From: Rhodovulum steppense | Lineage (GTDB): Bacteria > Pseudomonadota > Alphaproteobacteria > Rhodobacterales > Rhodobacteraceae | Assembly (NCBI RefSeq): GCF_004339675.1 | Contig: NZ_SLVM01000012.1 | Location: forward strand, 1 to 64,000 | DNA: 64,000 bases | Reading direction: 5' to 3' | Program-made: the position numbers and the translations under genes | The notes under the pieces: generated by a model | Database searches by the model: none | Seen by the model: the letters and a program-made list of their open reading frames with translations, nothing else | Told to the model about the DNA's origin: nothing | Part shown: in pieces, positions 53,481-63,579 of the stretch | How the letters are laid out: the number at the start of each line of letters is the position of its first letter | Position numbering within the stretch: the stretch's first letter is position 1

Positions 53481-53567
53481 GGCTACACTCCCCTCGCTGG
53501 TTTCGGCGTCTGACGCGCCGCCGTTCAGTCACACGATCGTCAACGGAATGTCCAGACGGCGGAAAGG

Positions 53568-55373
53568 TCAGATCGGCAGGGTGGCCGCCGCCAGCCAGTC
53601 GCGCGCGGGCTGCGAGACCTCGGGGCCGACCAGATCGGCAACGCGCGCGTGATAGGCATTCAGCCACTCGCGCTCCCCGTCATTCAGCATCGCCGCGACG
53701 ATCAGGCGTCGGTCGATGGGCACGAAGGTCAGCGTCTCGAAACCCAGCATCTCGCGGTCGTCGCCGCCGTCCGGCACCGGCGCGGGCTGGACCACGATCA
53801 GGTTCTCGATGCGGATGCCGAACGCGCCCTCGCGGTAATAGCCCGGCTCGTTCGACAGGATCATCCCCGGTTCCAGCGCCACATGCGACAGCCGCGAAAT
53901 CCGCTGCGGCCCCTCATGGACCGACAGATAGGCACCGACGCCGTGGCCCGTTCCATGGTCGTAATCCTGTCCCGCCAGCCACAGCGGATAGCGCGCCAGC
54001 GCATCCAGATCGCGCCCCGCGACCCCCTTGGGAAACCGCGCGCGGGAAATCGCGATCATGCCTTTCAGCACCCGGGTAAAGGGCGCGCGCGCCGCCTCGG
54101 GCGCCGTGCCGACCGCCACCGTGCGGGTGATGTCGGTGGTGCCGTCCAGATATTGCCCGCCCGAATCCACCAGCAGCACCTCGCCCGGAGCCACGCGCCG
54201 GTTCGTCGCCTCGCTGACCCGGTAATGCACGATGGCCCCGTTCGGCCCCGCCCCCGCGATGGTGTCGAAGCTGATATCGCACAGCTTGCCGGTCGCCCGC
54301 CGGAACCCCTCCAGCCGCTTGACCACGTCGATCTCGGTCAGTTCGCCCCCCGGCGCCTCGGCATCGAGCCAGGACAGGAACTCGACCATGGCCGCCGCAT
54401 CGCGCAGATGCGCCGCCCGCGCGCCCGCCAGTTCCGCCGCGCTCTTGCGCGCCTTGGGCAGGATGCAAGGGTCCTCGCCCCGCGCGACCTCGATCCCCGC
54501 CTCCTGCAACTGGCGCAGCACCCAGAGCGGCGCGCTGGCGGGGTCGATCCGCACCGGGCCGACAAGGCTGCGCAGCCCCGGGCCAAGGGCGGTAACGGGG
54601 CGCAGGGTGACATCGGGGCCAAGATGGCGGCGCAGGTCGTCCGAAACCTTGGCCGCATCGGCGAAAAGCGTCACGCGCGCATCGTCATGCAGCACCGCAA
54701 AGGCGTGCGGCACCGGGTTGCGCGGCACATCCGCCCCCCGCACGTTCAACAGCCAGGCAATGGAATCGGGCAGGCTCAGCACCGCCGCCGCCTGCCCGGC
54801 CTTGCGCAGGATCTCGGCCAGGCGCGCGCGCTTCTCGGCATGGCTTACCCCCGCCAGCGCCTCGGGATAGGCCGAGATCGCGCCCTGCGGGGCGGCGGGT
54901 TGGTCAGACCAGAGGCGGTCGATCGGGTTCTCGACCTCGCGCAGCGAAATCCCGGCATCCCGCAACGCCTCGGTCAGCTTTTCCACCTGCTCGGGCGTGT
55001 GCAGCCAGGGGTCGAGGCCCAAGACGCCGCCCCGTGGCAGCGCCGCGCGCAACCAGTCCGCAAGCTGCGTCTCGGGCCAGTCGACCGGCGTGAAATGGTC
55101 CGGATCCACCTGGCTCCTGACCTGCACCCGGTAGCGGCCATCCACGAATACCCCCGCGCGGTCCATCAGCACGCAGGCAAAGCCCGCCGACCCGGTGAAG
55201 CCCGTCAGCCAGGCCAGCCGCTCGTCGCGCGCGGCGACATATTCGCCCTGATGGGCATCCGCGCGCGGCACAAGGAACCCCGCCAGCCCCGCCCGGGCCA
55301 TCTCGGCGCGCAAGGCGGCAAGGCGCGGGGGGCCATCCTGCGGCGATGTGGGGCTTTCGAAGCTCTGGAACAT
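53568..55373 (-). CDS. Aminopeptidase P family protein (M24B)
   Basis: This 601-residue Xaa-Pro aminopeptidase has the two-creatinase-domain architecture of the long eukaryotic-like form. Metal ligands of the C-terminal pita-bread domain are all present: Asp in LVDSGGQYLDGTTDITRT (two Asp), His in DHGTGHGVGAYLSVHEGP, Glu in SNEPGYY, and Glu in IRIENLIVV. It removes N-terminal residues before proline. The ATG at 55373 gives MFQSFESPTSPQDGPPRL; sequence further upstream is not homologous. It is divergent from the BLUF gene. Confidence 0.94.
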   Translation of the reverse strand: MFQSFESPTSPQDGPPRLAALRAEMARAGLAGFLVPRADAHQGEYVAARDERLAWLTGFTGSAGFACVLMDRAGVFVDGRYRVQVRSQVDPDHFTPVDWPETQLADWLRAALPRGGVLGLDPWLHTPEQVEKLTEALRDAGISLREVENPIDRLWSDQPAAPQGAISAYPEALAGVSHAEKRARLAEILRKAGQAAAVLSLPDSIAWLLNVRGADVPRNPVPHAFAVLHDDARVTLFADAAKVSDDLRRHLGPDVTLRPVTALGPGLRSLVGPVRIDPASAPLWVLRQLQEAGIEVARGEDPCILPKARKSAAELAGARAAHLRDAAAMVEFLSWLDAEAPGGELTEIDVVKRLEGFRRATGKLCDISFDTIAGAGPNGAIVHYRVSEATNRRVAPGEVLLVDSGGQYLDGTTDITRTVAVGTAPEAARAPFTRVLKGMIAISRARFPKGVAGRDLDALARYPLWLAGQDYDHGTGHGVGAYLSVHEGPQRISRLSHVALEPGMILSNEPGYYREGAFGIRIENLIVVQPAPVPDGGDDREMLGFETLTFVPIDRRLIVAAMLNDGEREWLNAYHARVADLVGPEVSQPARDWLAAATLPI

Positions 55374-55523
55374 GGCGGGCCTTGCGCGGAAAGGCGCCCC
55401 GCAGGGCGCCGTCGGCGCCAGACTAGCAGCCCGCGCATCGACGGCAAGCCATGTGCATGCGCCTTCACCGATGCTTAAGCCGATCCGGCTATCGACAGGA
55501 AACCGTTTGGCCGGAGGTCGAGC

Positions 55524-55964
55524 ATGAGCGCAGACCTGTTCTTCCTGCTCTATCGCAGCACCGCCCGCAGACCACTGGACAGGGCAACCGTCACCGACAT
55601 CCTTGCCGCGAGCCTGCACAACAATCCCAGGGACGGCGTGACCGGCTTTCTGCATGTCGACCGGGGATGTTTCCTGCAATATCTGGAGGGGCCGCGCGCG
55701 CCGCTCCTGCGCATCGCCACGCGCATCAACAAGGACCGGCGCCACACCGATTTCCGGATTCTGGCCGAAGGCACGATCGACGAACGCTTCTTTCCCGACT
55801 GGGACATGGGCCAGATCGCCAGCGAGAACCTTCCGACCGACGGCCTCCTCGCCGAACGCTCCTGGCTTCGCTCCGAACCGGATATCGACCCGCTGCCGCT
55901 GATCCGGGCCTTCGCGGCCCATGCGAATCGACAGGACGGGCTGGACATCGCCCCGATCGACTGA
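55524..55964 (+). CDS. BLUF-domain blue-light photoreceptor protein
   Basis: This 146-residue protein is essentially a single BLUF domain. The flavin photochemistry residues are conserved: Tyr10 in LLYRST, Asn33/Asn34 in LHNNPRDGVTGFL, Gln52 in FLQYLEGP, and Trp93 and Met95 in PDWDMGQ. So it should form the red-shifted signalling state, using FAD. A short helical tail follows. GGAGG lies 8 bases before the ATG. It is convergent with cobT with only 6 bp between the stop codons, near the cobalamin genes; a functional link is only suggestive. Confidence 0.93.
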   Translation: MSADLFFLLYRSTARRPLDRATVTDILAASLHNNPRDGVTGFLHVDRGCFLQYLEGPRAPLLRIATRINKDRRHTDFRILAEGTIDERFFPDWDMGQIASENLPTDGLLAERSWLRSEPDIDPLPLIRAFAAHANRQDGLDIAPID

Positions 55965-55970
55965 CCGCGC

Positions 55971-57845
55971 CTAGACCGCCTTGCGGATTCCGATCATCCG
56001 CGCCCGCCCGCGCGGATCCTTGTCGAACAGCGCGGCCAGTTGCTCGGTCATCGCGCCGGCCAGTTGCTCGACATCGGTGATCGTCACCGCGCGCTGGTAA
56101 TAGCGGGTGACGTCATGGCCGATGCCGATGGCGATCAGTTCGACCGCCTTGCGCCGCTCGACCATCGCGATCACGTCGCGCAGGTGTTTTTCCAGGTAGT
56201 TCGCGGAATTCACCGACAGCGTGGAATCGTCCACCGGCGCCCCGTCCGAGATCACCATCAGGATCCTGCGCGCCTCGGGCCGGGCCATCATCCGCCGATG
56301 TGCCCATTCCAGCGCCTCGCCGTCGATATTCTCCTTCAGCAAGCCTTCCTTCATCATCAGCCCGAGATTCTGGCGCGCCCGCCGCCAGGGCGCATCCGCC
56401 CCCTTGTAGATGATGTGGCGCAGATCGTTCAGCCGCCCCGGCGCCATCGGCCGCCCCTCGGCCAGCCATTTCTCGCGGCACTGTCCGCCCTTCCACGCCC
56501 GCGTGGTGAAACCCAGGATTTCCACCTTGACATCGCAGCGTTCCAGCGTGCGCGCCAGAACATCGGCGCAGATCGCGGCAATGGAAATCGGCCGCCCGCG
56601 CATCGAGCCGGAATTGTCCAGCAGCAGCGTCACCACCGTGTCGCGGAACTCGGTATCCTTTTCAACCTTGAAACTCAGCGGCGTCGTCGGGTTCGCGACC
56701 ACACGGGCCAGCCGCCCGGCATCGAGGATCCCCTCCTCGCAATCGAATTCCCAGGACCGGCTCTGCTGCGCCTGCAAGCGGCGTTGCAGCTTGTTGGCCA
56801 GCCGCCCCACCGCCCCCTTCAGCGGGTCGAGCTGCTGGTCCAGATAGGCGCGCAGCCGCTCCAGCTCGGCGGGTTCGGCCAGGTCCTCGGCCTTCACCTC
56901 CTCGTCGAAGACGGACGTGAAGACCTTGTAATCGGGATCGGCCTCGGAATGCGGCGCGGGCGGCGGCGGTTCAAGCGGCGCCTCGCCCTCGGGCAGTTCG
57001 GCTTCCTCGCCCATGTCCATATCGGCCATGTCGTCCGGGCTGACATGGGCCTGGGCGGCGTCCTGCAACTCGTCCTGCGACCGTTCGGAACTGGCGTCGG
57101 CCTCGTCGCTCTCCTCGCCCTGCTCCTCGCCATATTCCTCGGGCGCGTCCTCGTCGGTCTCGGCGCCCTCGTCCTCGGCCTCGTCCTGCTCGGCATCCGG
57201 ATCGTCGCCAAGCTGGTCGCCATAACCCAGATCCGAGATCACCTGCCGGGCGAAGCGGGCAAAACCCGCCTGATCGGCAAGCACCTCCTCCAGCCGCTCC
57301 AGCGTGCCGCCCGCCTGCTCCTCGATGAAGCCGCGCCACAGCGCCATCGCATTGTCCGCCCCTTTGGGCAGCGGCCGCCCGGTCGCCAGATGCCGCAGCA
57401 TGTAGCCCGCCGCCACCGACAAGGGCACCTCGCCCGCCTCGCGCGCCTGGGCATAGCCGCGCTTGGCGGCCTCGGCGGCGATCACCGCGTCGATATTTCC
57501 CGCCGTGCCGGGCATCGCGCGCGCGCCCACCGCCTCGCAGCGGGCGGTCTCCAGCGCCTCGTAGAGATCGCGCGCCATCTGGCCCTGGGGGCGATAGCGC
57601 GCATGCAGCCCCGCATCGTGAAACCTGTGGCGCAGCGCAAAGCCGTCCGCCGTGCCGCGCGCGATCAGCACCTCGTCGCGCGTCATCCGCCGGCTGACCT
57701 GCGGCAGGCGCACCGCATCCGCCATCAGCCCCGGCGGATCGACCGAATAGGACACGCCCAGATCGGCATCGTCGGCCAGCACGCGCGTGGCCTCGGCCAG
57801 CGCCTTCTTGAACGGATCGGCGGGGTTGTCAGATGGTTTGCTCAT
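55971..57845 (-). CDS. cobT: Aerobic cobaltochelatase subunit CobT
   Basis: This 624-residue large accessory subunit of the CobNST cobaltochelatase inserts cobalt into hydrogenobyrinic acid a,c-diamide in aerobic B12 synthesis. It has a conserved N-terminal domain, a strongly acidic linker (about 210-300, Glu/Asp-rich), and a C-terminal von Willebrand-like domain with MIDAS motif [12 protein letters not shown] near 408. The length is typical. A dispersed repeat copy lies between it and the upstream cobS. Confidence 0.96.
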   Translation of the reverse strand: MSKPSDNPADPFKKALAEATRVLADDADLGVSYSVDPPGLMADAVRLPQVSRRMTRDEVLIARGTADGFALRHRFHDAGLHARYRPQGQMARDLYEALETARCEAVGARAMPGTAGNIDAVIAAEAAKRGYAQAREAGEVPLSVAAGYMLRHLATGRPLPKGADNAMALWRGFIEEQAGGTLERLEEVLADQAGFARFARQVISDLGYGDQLGDDPDAEQDEAEDEGAETDEDAPEEYGEEQGEESDEADASSERSQDELQDAAQAHVSPDDMADMDMGEEAELPEGEAPLEPPPPAPHSEADPDYKVFTSVFDEEVKAEDLAEPAELERLRAYLDQQLDPLKGAVGRLANKLQRRLQAQQSRSWEFDCEEGILDAGRLARVVANPTTPLSFKVEKDTEFRDTVVTLLLDNSGSMRGRPISIAAICADVLARTLERCDVKVEILGFTTRAWKGGQCREKWLAEGRPMAPGRLNDLRHIIYKGADAPWRRARQNLGLMMKEGLLKENIDGEALEWAHRRMMARPEARRILMVISDGAPVDDSTLSVNSANYLEKHLRDVIAMVERRKAVELIAIGIGHDVTRYYQRAVTITDVEQLAGAMTEQLAALFDKDPRGRARMIGIRKAV

Positions 57846-57874
57846 CCCGTCGCGGCGCCGCGCGCGCCCTCACC

Positions 57875-57898
57875 CTTCTTCTGGCCCGAAATATCCCC
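57875..57898 (-). repeat. Dispersed intergenic repeat, copy 6 (GGATATTT variant)
   Basis: On the minus strand this reads GGGGATATTTCGGGCCAGAA and on, 29 bp upstream of the cobT ATG, in the 86-bp gap between cobS and cobT. It carries the GGCCAGAAGAAG ending, like copy 5. Confidence 0.8.
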
Positions 57899-57931
57899 GC
57901 CGAAGGCACGCGCCCGCAAGGGCGCGTCCCC

Positions 57932-58900
57932 CTACCCGACGGCGACGCTCGCCGCACTTTCGGGCAGTTCCTCGTCGAACAGCCGCTGGTAGAACTCGGC
58001 CACCGTGGCGCGTTCCAGCTCGTCGCACTTGTTCAGGAAGGTCAGCCGGAACGCATAGCCCACATTGCGGAAGATCTCGGCATTCTGCGCCCAGGCGATC
58101 ACCGTGCGCGGGCTCATCACCGTGGACAGATCGCCATTCATGAAGGCCGTGCGCGTCAGGTCGGCCACCGTCACCATATGGCCGATGGTCTTGCGGCCCT
58201 TGTCGGTGTTGTAATGCGGGCACTTGCCCAGCACGATCGCGCATTCGGCGTCATGGGACAGGTAGTTCAGCGTGGCGACCAGCGACCAGCGGTCCATCTG
58301 GCCCTGGTTGATCTGCTGGGTGCCATGGTAAAGCCCCGTGGTGTCGCCCAGGCCCACCGTGTTCGCCGTGGCGAACAGCCGGAAAAAGGGATGCGGCGTG
58401 ATCACCTCGTTCTGGTCCAAGAGCGTCAGCTTGCCATCGGCCTCCAGCACCCGCTGGATCACGAACATCACATCCGCGCGGCCCGCATCATATTCGTCGA
58501 AGACGATGGCACAGGCATTGCGCAGCGCCCAGGGCAGGATGCCTTCCTGGAACTCGGTCACCTGCTTGCCGTCGCGCAGCTTGATCGCGTCCTTGCCGAT
58601 CAGGTCGATCCGGCTGATATGGCTGTCGAGATTGACCCGCACGCAGGGCCAGTTCAGCCGCGCGGCGACCTGCTCGATATGGGTGGACTTGCCGGTGCCA
58701 TGATAGCCCTGGATCATCACGCGGCGGTTATGGGCAAAGCCCGCCAGGATCGCCAGTGTCGTGTCGGGATCGAACTTGTAGGTCGGGTCGATATCGGGCA
58801 CCCGGTCGGTGCGCTCCTCGAACCCCTTCACCACCATGTCGGTGTCGATCCCGAAGACCTCGCGCACCGAGATCTCCTCGGTCGGTTTGACTAGGCTCAT
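57932..58900 (-). CDS. cobS: Aerobic cobaltochelatase subunit CobS
   Basis: This 322-residue AAA+ ATPase of the MoxR-like type partners CobT. It has Walker [16 protein letters not shown] (about 66-80), Walker [10 protein letters not shown] and sensor [19 protein letters not shown]. The start at 58900 ([16 protein letters not shown]) fits the family. cobN is not in the window. The 86-bp gap to cobT holds a dispersed repeat, so the pair may be separately tuned post-transcriptionally. Confidence 0.96.
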   Translation of the reverse strand: MSLVKPTEEISVREVFGIDTDMVVKGFEERTDRVPDIDPTYKFDPDTTLAILAGFAHNRRVMIQGYHGTGKSTHIEQVAARLNWPCVRVNLDSHISRIDLIGKDAIKLRDGKQVTEFQEGILPWALRNACAIVFDEYDAGRADVMFVIQRVLEADGKLTLLDQNEVITPHPFFRLFATANTVGLGDTTGLYHGTQQINQGQMDRWSLVATLNYLSHDAECAIVLGKCPHYNTDKGRKTIGHMVTVADLTRTAFMNGDLSTVMSPRTVIAWAQNAEIFRNVGYAFRLTFLNKCDELERATVAEFYQRLFDEELPESAASVAVG

Positions 58901-59528
58901 GATGCTCGATCCGTCCAGCTCGCTTTCCTCGCGACGTAGTGGAACATATCGCCCGGTCGCGCAAGGGGAAGGGGCGTGTCCCCCGTCGCGGCGCGCGCCG
59001 TTGAACGGATTCTCAACCTTTTCGGGGCATCTTCCGGTCGAGGCGGATTGTCCGGATGACACCCCGCAAACAGGGTCACGGTCGGTCTGTCCGGTTCGAC
59101 GGTTCCAGGAAACGTATCGCCGCCACGCGAGTGTCGTAGGTGCCAGTGCCATCGGCGATACCCGCATGTGCGCCCGTGGTCGGGACGCGCCTGCGGACCC
59201 CGCCCGCCATCGGAATGGCGGGCGGGGCATTTGCGTGCGGCCGCGCGCAGGGGAACCGGTCGGCAGACGGGCGTCGAATCCGGGGCGGCCGCGGCCTGCC
59301 CGGATCCGCACCGGCCCGGGCGGCCGCGCGGATTCCGTTCTCCCACGCACCCACCAAAGGTTGTGTACCAAGGCTGGCATTCGGACATGGGTTGACATTC
59401 ATTGCACGGACGCACAATCGGAGACCCATTTTCCGCCCCTGTCGCAGACGCGGCGCGCGTTGCCCTTTCGCCTGCCGCCGGTCTCGCCTAGGGTGCCCGC
59501 CGTCGCCCGATGATCCAGGAGTTGCCGG
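58901..59528. other. 628-bp intergenic region upstream of divergent cobS and FAD oxidase
   Basis: This is the largest gene-free stretch in the window. It contains a perfect 13-bp hairpin (59198-59227) and TTGACATTCATTGCAC (59391-59406), which could be the -35 region of a promoter reading toward the FAD oxidase. No riboswitch-like cobalamin (B12) box was recognised, although cobS is adjacent. Frames here look like high-GC shadows. A small RNA is possible but unproven. Confidence 0.5.
59198..59227. terminator. Isolated strong hairpin
   Basis: CCCCGCCCGCCAT-CGGA-ATGGCGGGCGGGG is a perfect 13-bp stem with a 4-base loop, followed on the plus strand by CATTTGCG. It is not adjacent to any gene end: about 300 bp from both neighbouring starts. 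This suggests the 3' end of a small RNA or an attenuator. The T run is weak. Confidence 0.45.
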
Positions 59529-60905
59529 ATGCCCCTTCCCGCCGAAGCCGTGACCGCGTTGGGAAACATCCTGGGCAACCGGATCAGCCTCTCGCGATCC
59601 GATCTGGACCTGCACGGCCGCAGCGAGGCATGGTTTCCGCCAACCCCGCCCGAGGCGGTGGTCTATCCCGAAACGACCGAGGAGGTCGCCGCCATCGTGC
59701 GGGTCTGCGCCGCGCATGGCTGTCCGCTGACCGCCTGGGGCGCGGGCAGCTCGCTGGAGGGCCACGCGCTGGCGGTCAGGGGCGGCATCAGCGTCGATTT
59801 CACCCGGATGAACCGGGTGCTGAAGGTGAACCCCGAGGACATGGACGCGGTGATCCAGCCCGGGGTCACGCGCGAGGCGCTGAATGTCGAGCTGCGCGCC
59901 ACGGGACTGTTCTTTCCGGTCGATCCAGGCGCGAACGCGACGCTGGGCGGCATGGCCTCGACGCGCGCCTCGGGCACGACCGCCGTGCGCTACGGCACGA
60001 TGCGCGAGAACGTGCTGGGGCTGCAGGTGGTGCTGGCCGACGGGCGGGTGATCCGCACCGGCACGCGGGCGCGCAAATCGGCGGCGGGCTATGACCTGAC
60101 GGGGCTGTTCGTGGGGGCCGAGGGCACGCTGGGCCTGATGACCGAGCTGACGGTGAAGCTATATGGCCAGCCCGAGGCGATCTCGGCTGCGGTCTGCGCC
60201 TTCGACGCGATCGGGCCCGCGGTCGAGACGGTGATCCAGACCATCCAGTCGGGCATCCCGATGGCCCGGATCGAATTCGTCGATGCCGCGACGGCGGCGG
60301 CCGTCAACGCCTATGCGGGCGCCAGCTTCCCCGAAAAGCCGCATCTGATGGTGGAGTTCCACGGCTCGACCGCGGGCGTCGCCGAACAGGCGCAAAGCTT
60401 CGGCGAGATCGTGGCCGACAATGGCGGCTCGGGGTTCGCCTGGTCATCGCGACCCGAGGAGCGCAATGCGCTCTGGACCATGCGGCACAACGCCTATTAC
60501 GCCTGCCTCGCCTCGCGGCCCGGCGCGACGGCGCTGGTGACCGATATCTGCGTGCCGATCTCGCGGCTGGCCGAGACGGTCGAGGAGACCCGCGCCGATA
60601 TCGCCGCCTCGCATGTGCCCGGGCCGATCCTGGGCCATGTGGGGGACGGCAATTTCCATGCGATCCTGCTTGTCGATCCGCGCAGCCCGGTCGAACTGGC
60701 CGAGGCCAGGCGGCTTGCGCACCGGATGGTCGAGCGCGCGCTGCGGCTGGGCGGCACGATCTCGGGCGAGCACGGGATCGGCATGGGCAAGCTCGGCCAC
60801 ATGGCCGCCGCGCATGGCGAGGCCTGGGACGTGATGGGCGAGATCAAGCGCGCGCTCGACCCCGCGGGGCTGATGAACCCGGGCAAGATGCTGCGCCAGG
60901 GCTAA
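59529..60905 (+). CDS. FAD-linked oxidase, D-lactate / glycolate dehydrogenase-like (second copy)
   Basis: This 458-residue PCMH-type flavoprotein has CPLTAWGAGSSLEGHAL near 61-77, GANATLGGMASTRASGTTAV and VGAEGTLGLMTELTV in the FAD domain. In the C-terminal half it has GHVGDGNFHAILLVD, ISGEHGIGMGK and DPAGLMNPGKMLRQG. It resembles mitochondrial-type D-lactate dehydrogenases (LDHD) more than the paralogue at 50760 does. It ends near a composite repeat element and is convergent with recN. Confidence 0.88.
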   Translation: MPLPAEAVTALGNILGNRISLSRSDLDLHGRSEAWFPPTPPEAVVYPETTEEVAAIVRVCAAHGCPLTAWGAGSSLEGHALAVRGGISVDFTRMNRVLKVNPEDMDAVIQPGVTREALNVELRATGLFFPVDPGANATLGGMASTRASGTTAVRYGTMRENVLGLQVVLADGRVIRTGTRARKSAAGYDLTGLFVGAEGTLGLMTELTVKLYGQPEAISAAVCAFDAIGPAVETVIQTIQSGIPMARIEFVDAATAAAVNAYAGASFPEKPHLMVEFHGSTAGVAEQAQSFGEIVADNGGSGFAWSSRPEERNALWTMRHNAYYACLASRPGATALVTDICVPISRLAETVEETRADIAASHVPGPILGHVGDGNFHAILLVDPRSPVELAEARRLAHRMVERALRLGGTISGEHGIGMGKLGHMAAAHGEAWDVMGEIKRALDPAGLMNPGKMLRQG

Positions 60906-60944
60906 CCGGACCCGCATCAGCGAACTCTCCCGCCCCCGGCCCGC

Positions 60945-61040
60945 GCGGGGCTTGCGCCCCGCTTGTCCGGCGTTGGGCCGGGCGCACCCGCCAGGGCGGG
61001 CGCGCGCGCTCCGCGCGGGGGTATTTGAACCAAAAAGAAG
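60945..61040 (+). repeat. Composite intergenic element with dispersed repeat copy 7
   Basis: A GCGGGGC-TTGC-GCCCCGC hairpin (60945-60962) is followed by GTTGGGC, a run of GC-rich sequence, and then GGGGGTATTTGAACCAAAAAG (61017 onwards). The parts and their order match those at 11664-11754. It lies between the convergent FAD oxidase and recN genes. Confidence 0.72.
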
Positions 61041-61056
61041 CCCGGGCCGCGTGCCC

Positions 61057-62709
61057 CTACCCGGCCAGCAAGGCACGGGCGGCGGCGCGGGCCTCGTCGG
61101 TGATCGTGTCGCCCGAGAGCATGCGCGCGATCTCGTCCACCCGGGCCGGGGCGTCGAGCGGGGTGACAGAGGAAAGCGTGCTGCCATGCGCGACGCGCTT
61201 TTCCACGCGCCAGTGATGGCCGGCCCGTGCCGCGACCTGGGGCGAATGGGTGACGACCAGCACCTGCGCGCTGCGGCTGAGCTCGGCGAGGCGGCGGCCC
61301 ACCGCATCCGCCGTGGCGCCGCCCACGCCGCGGTCGATCTCGTCGAAGATCAGCGTGAGCGGGCTGGAGCCTTGCGCGAGGCAGACCTTGAGCGCGAGCA
61401 GGAAGCGCGACAGCTCGCCGCCCGAGGCGATCTTGTCCAGCGGACCGGCCGGCGCGCCGGGATTGGTGGCGACCGTGAAGCTGACCAGGTCGATGCCTTC
61501 GGGGCCGGGCTCGGCGCGGGTGATGGCGGTGGCGAAACTGGCGCGGTCGAGTTTCAGCGGCGGCAATTCGGCGGCCATGGCGGCATCGAGCCTGCGGGAC
61601 GCGGCATGGCGGGCCGCGCTCAGCGCTGCGGCGGCGGCATCATAGGCCGCCCCGGCAGCATCGCGCGCCTTTTCCAGCGCCGCAAGGTCATGCGCGCCCG
61701 CATCCAGCGCGGCGAGCCGGGCGCGCAGCCCGTCGGCGAAACCGCCCAGATCGTCGGGCAGCACCGAATGCTTGCGCGCCGCCGCACGGATCGCGAATAG
61801 CCGCTCCTCGGTGGCCTCCAGCGCGCCGGGATCGAATTCGAGCGCCTCGAGGCAGGTTTCCACCCCCTGCCCGGCCTCGCCCAGTTCGATCAGCGCGCGC
61901 GACAGCGCCGCGATCGCCCCGTCGAGCCGCCCCTCGGCGCGGTCGGCCACGCCGTCGAGCCAGCGTAGCGCGTCGCCCATCCGCCCCTCGGCGCCCTCGC
62001 CCGGCCCCAGCGCGGCCAGGGCGCGGGCGATATCCTCGCGGATGCGGTCCGCCGCCTGCATGGCGCGGCGGCGCGCGTCCAGTTCTGCCTCTTCGCCGGG
62101 CAGGGGGGAAAGCGCGTCAAGCTCGGCGACGGCATGGCGCAGGTACTCCTCCTCGGCGCGCAACGCGGCCAGCCCCGCCTCGGCCTCGGCCAGCGTGCGC
62201 TCGGCGCGGGCCCTGGCCGACCAGGCCGCGCGCAGCGCCTCGACCTCGGGCTCCAGCCCGCCAAAGGCATCCAGCAGCGCGCGATGGCCGCGCGGGTTCA
62301 GCAGGCCGCGGTCATCCTGCTGGCCATGCAGTTCCACCAACGCGTCGGACAGCGCGCGCAGCACCTCGCCCCCGGCGCGGCGGTCATTGACCCAGGCGGT
62401 CTTGCGCCCGTCCACGCTGTTGACGCGGCGCAGGATCAACTCGTCCCCGCCGGGCAGCCCGGCCTCGTCCAGCACCGCGCGCGCGGCATGGCCAGGCGGC
62501 AGGTCGAACACCGCCACCACCTCGCCCTGGCTGGCGCCTGCGCGCACCAGATCGGCCCGGCCGCGCCAGCCCAGCACGAAGCCCAGAGCATCCAGCAGGA
62601 TCGACTTGCCCGCCCCGGTTTCCCCGGTCAGCACGTTCAGACCGGGCCGGAACGCAAGCTCCAGCCGGTCGATGATCAGCACATCCCGGATGTCGAGACT
62701 GCGCAGCAT
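61057..62709 (-). CDS. recN: DNA repair protein RecN
   Basis: This 550-residue SMC-like ATPase has Walker A TGETGAGKSILLDALGF near 31-47, a central coiled coil (about 150-370, Ala/Glu/Arg-rich), signature KIASGGELSRFLLALK and Walker B LIFDEIDRGVGG. It acts in double-strand break repair. The ATG at 62709 (MLRSLDIRDVLIIDRLELAF) is preferred, with a GGGGGG ribosome site; a GTG two codons upstream is possible. It follows bamD, as in related genomes. Confidence 0.95.
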   Translation of the reverse strand: MLRSLDIRDVLIIDRLELAFRPGLNVLTGETGAGKSILLDALGFVLGWRGRADLVRAGASQGEVVAVFDLPPGHAARAVLDEAGLPGGDELILRRVNSVDGRKTAWVNDRRAGGEVLRALSDALVELHGQQDDRGLLNPRGHRALLDAFGGLEPEVEALRAAWSARARAERTLAEAEAGLAALRAEEEYLRHAVAELDALSPLPGEEAELDARRRAMQAADRIREDIARALAALGPGEGAEGRMGDALRWLDGVADRAEGRLDGAIAALSRALIELGEAGQGVETCLEALEFDPGALEATEERLFAIRAAARKHSVLPDDLGGFADGLRARLAALDAGAHDLAALEKARDAAGAAYDAAAAALSAARHAASRRLDAAMAAELPPLKLDRASFATAITRAEPGPEGIDLVSFTVATNPGAPAGPLDKIASGGELSRFLLALKVCLAQGSSPLTLIFDEIDRGVGGATADAVGRRLAELSRSAQVLVVTHSPQVAARAGHHWRVEKRVAHGSTLSSVTPLDAPARVDEIARMLSGDTITDEARAAARALLAG

Positions 62710-62733
62710 CGCCACCCCCCTCGACCGGTCAGA

Positions 62734-63579
62734 TCAGAGCCATTCGCCCTTGATCATCTGGCGATAAACAGTCCGCAGGAAGCCGGTGCCGATCGGATCG
62801 GGCTCCAGCCCCCTGCCCTTGAGCAGCTTGTAGGCGTCGGCATACCAATCGGTGCCCTGGAAATTGTGGCCAAGGATGGCGCCCGCGGTCTGCGCCTCGG
62901 CATCGAGACCCAGCGCGAGATAGGCCTCGACCAGCCGCAGCAGCGCCTCGGGCGTGTGGGTTGTGGTCTGGAAATCCTCGACCACGACGCGGAACCGATT
63001 GATCGCGGCGGTGTGGTGGCCGCGTTTCAGGTAATAGCGCCCGACCTCCATCTCCTTGCCCGCCAGATGGTCGAAGGCCAGGTCGAATTTCAGGATCGAC
63101 GAGCGGGCATACTCGGTGTCGGGATAACGCTCGATCACCGTGCGCAGCGCCTGCAACGCCTGGAAGGTCAGGCCCTGGTCGCGCCCGACAAGGTCGATCT
63201 GGTCGTAATAGGACAGCGCCAGCAGGTATTGCGCATAGGCGGCGTCGTCATCGGCCGGGTAGAAGTCGATATAGCGCTGCGCGGCGGTGCGGGCGTCCTC
63301 GTAGTCGCGCGCGCGGTGATGGGCATAGGCCTGCATGATCAGCGCGCGCTTGGCCCATTCGGAATAGGGATACAGCCGCTCGACCTCGCCATAAAGGCGG
63401 GCCGCTTCCTGGGGCTTGCGGTTGGTCTCCAGCTCGACCTCCGCCTTCTGGTAGATCTGTTCGGCGGTGAAGGTCTCCAGCGGCTGCTCGCGCCGCGACC
63501 CGATCGCCCCGCAGGAGGCCGTCAGCGCAAGGAGCACGACCGCCCCCACTGCCCGGATGCGTATGCTGCGCTTCGCCAT
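62734..63579 (-). CDS. bamD: Outer membrane protein assembly factor BamD
   Basis: This 281-residue lipoprotein has lipobox LTASC (Cys23) and five TPR-like units, including AEQIYQKAEVELETNRKPQEA, LYPYSEWAKRALIMQAYAHH and RYPDTEYARSSILKFDLA. It is an essential part of the BAM complex. The start at 63579 (MAKRSIRIRAVG) precedes a normal signal; further upstream is not homologous. It lies between lpxC and recN. Confidence 0.94.
   Translation of the reverse strand: MAKRSIRIRAVGAVVLLALTASCGAIGSRREQPLETFTAEQIYQKAEVELETNRKPQEAARLYGEVERLYPYSEWAKRALIMQAYAHHRARDYEDARTAAQRYIDFYPADDDAAYAQYLLALSYYDQIDLVGRDQGLTFQALQALRTVIERYPDTEYARSSILKFDLAFDHLAGKEMEVGRYYLKRGHHTAAINRFRVVVEDFQTTTHTPEALLRLVEAYLALGLDAEAQTAGAILGHNFQGTDWYADAYKLLKGRGLEPDPIGTGFLRTVYRQMIKGEWL

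Noticed and set aside
41506-53513. Long plus-strand open frames (about 816 and 927 codons) opposite ruvB/ruvA and the FAD oxidase
   Set aside because: Same high-GC shadow effect; recognised families on the other strand occupy the DNA.
58901-59528. Cobalamin riboswitch upstream of cobS
   Set aside because: I looked for the B12 box and its surrounding stems and did not find a convincing match; the hairpin at 59198 has a different architecture.
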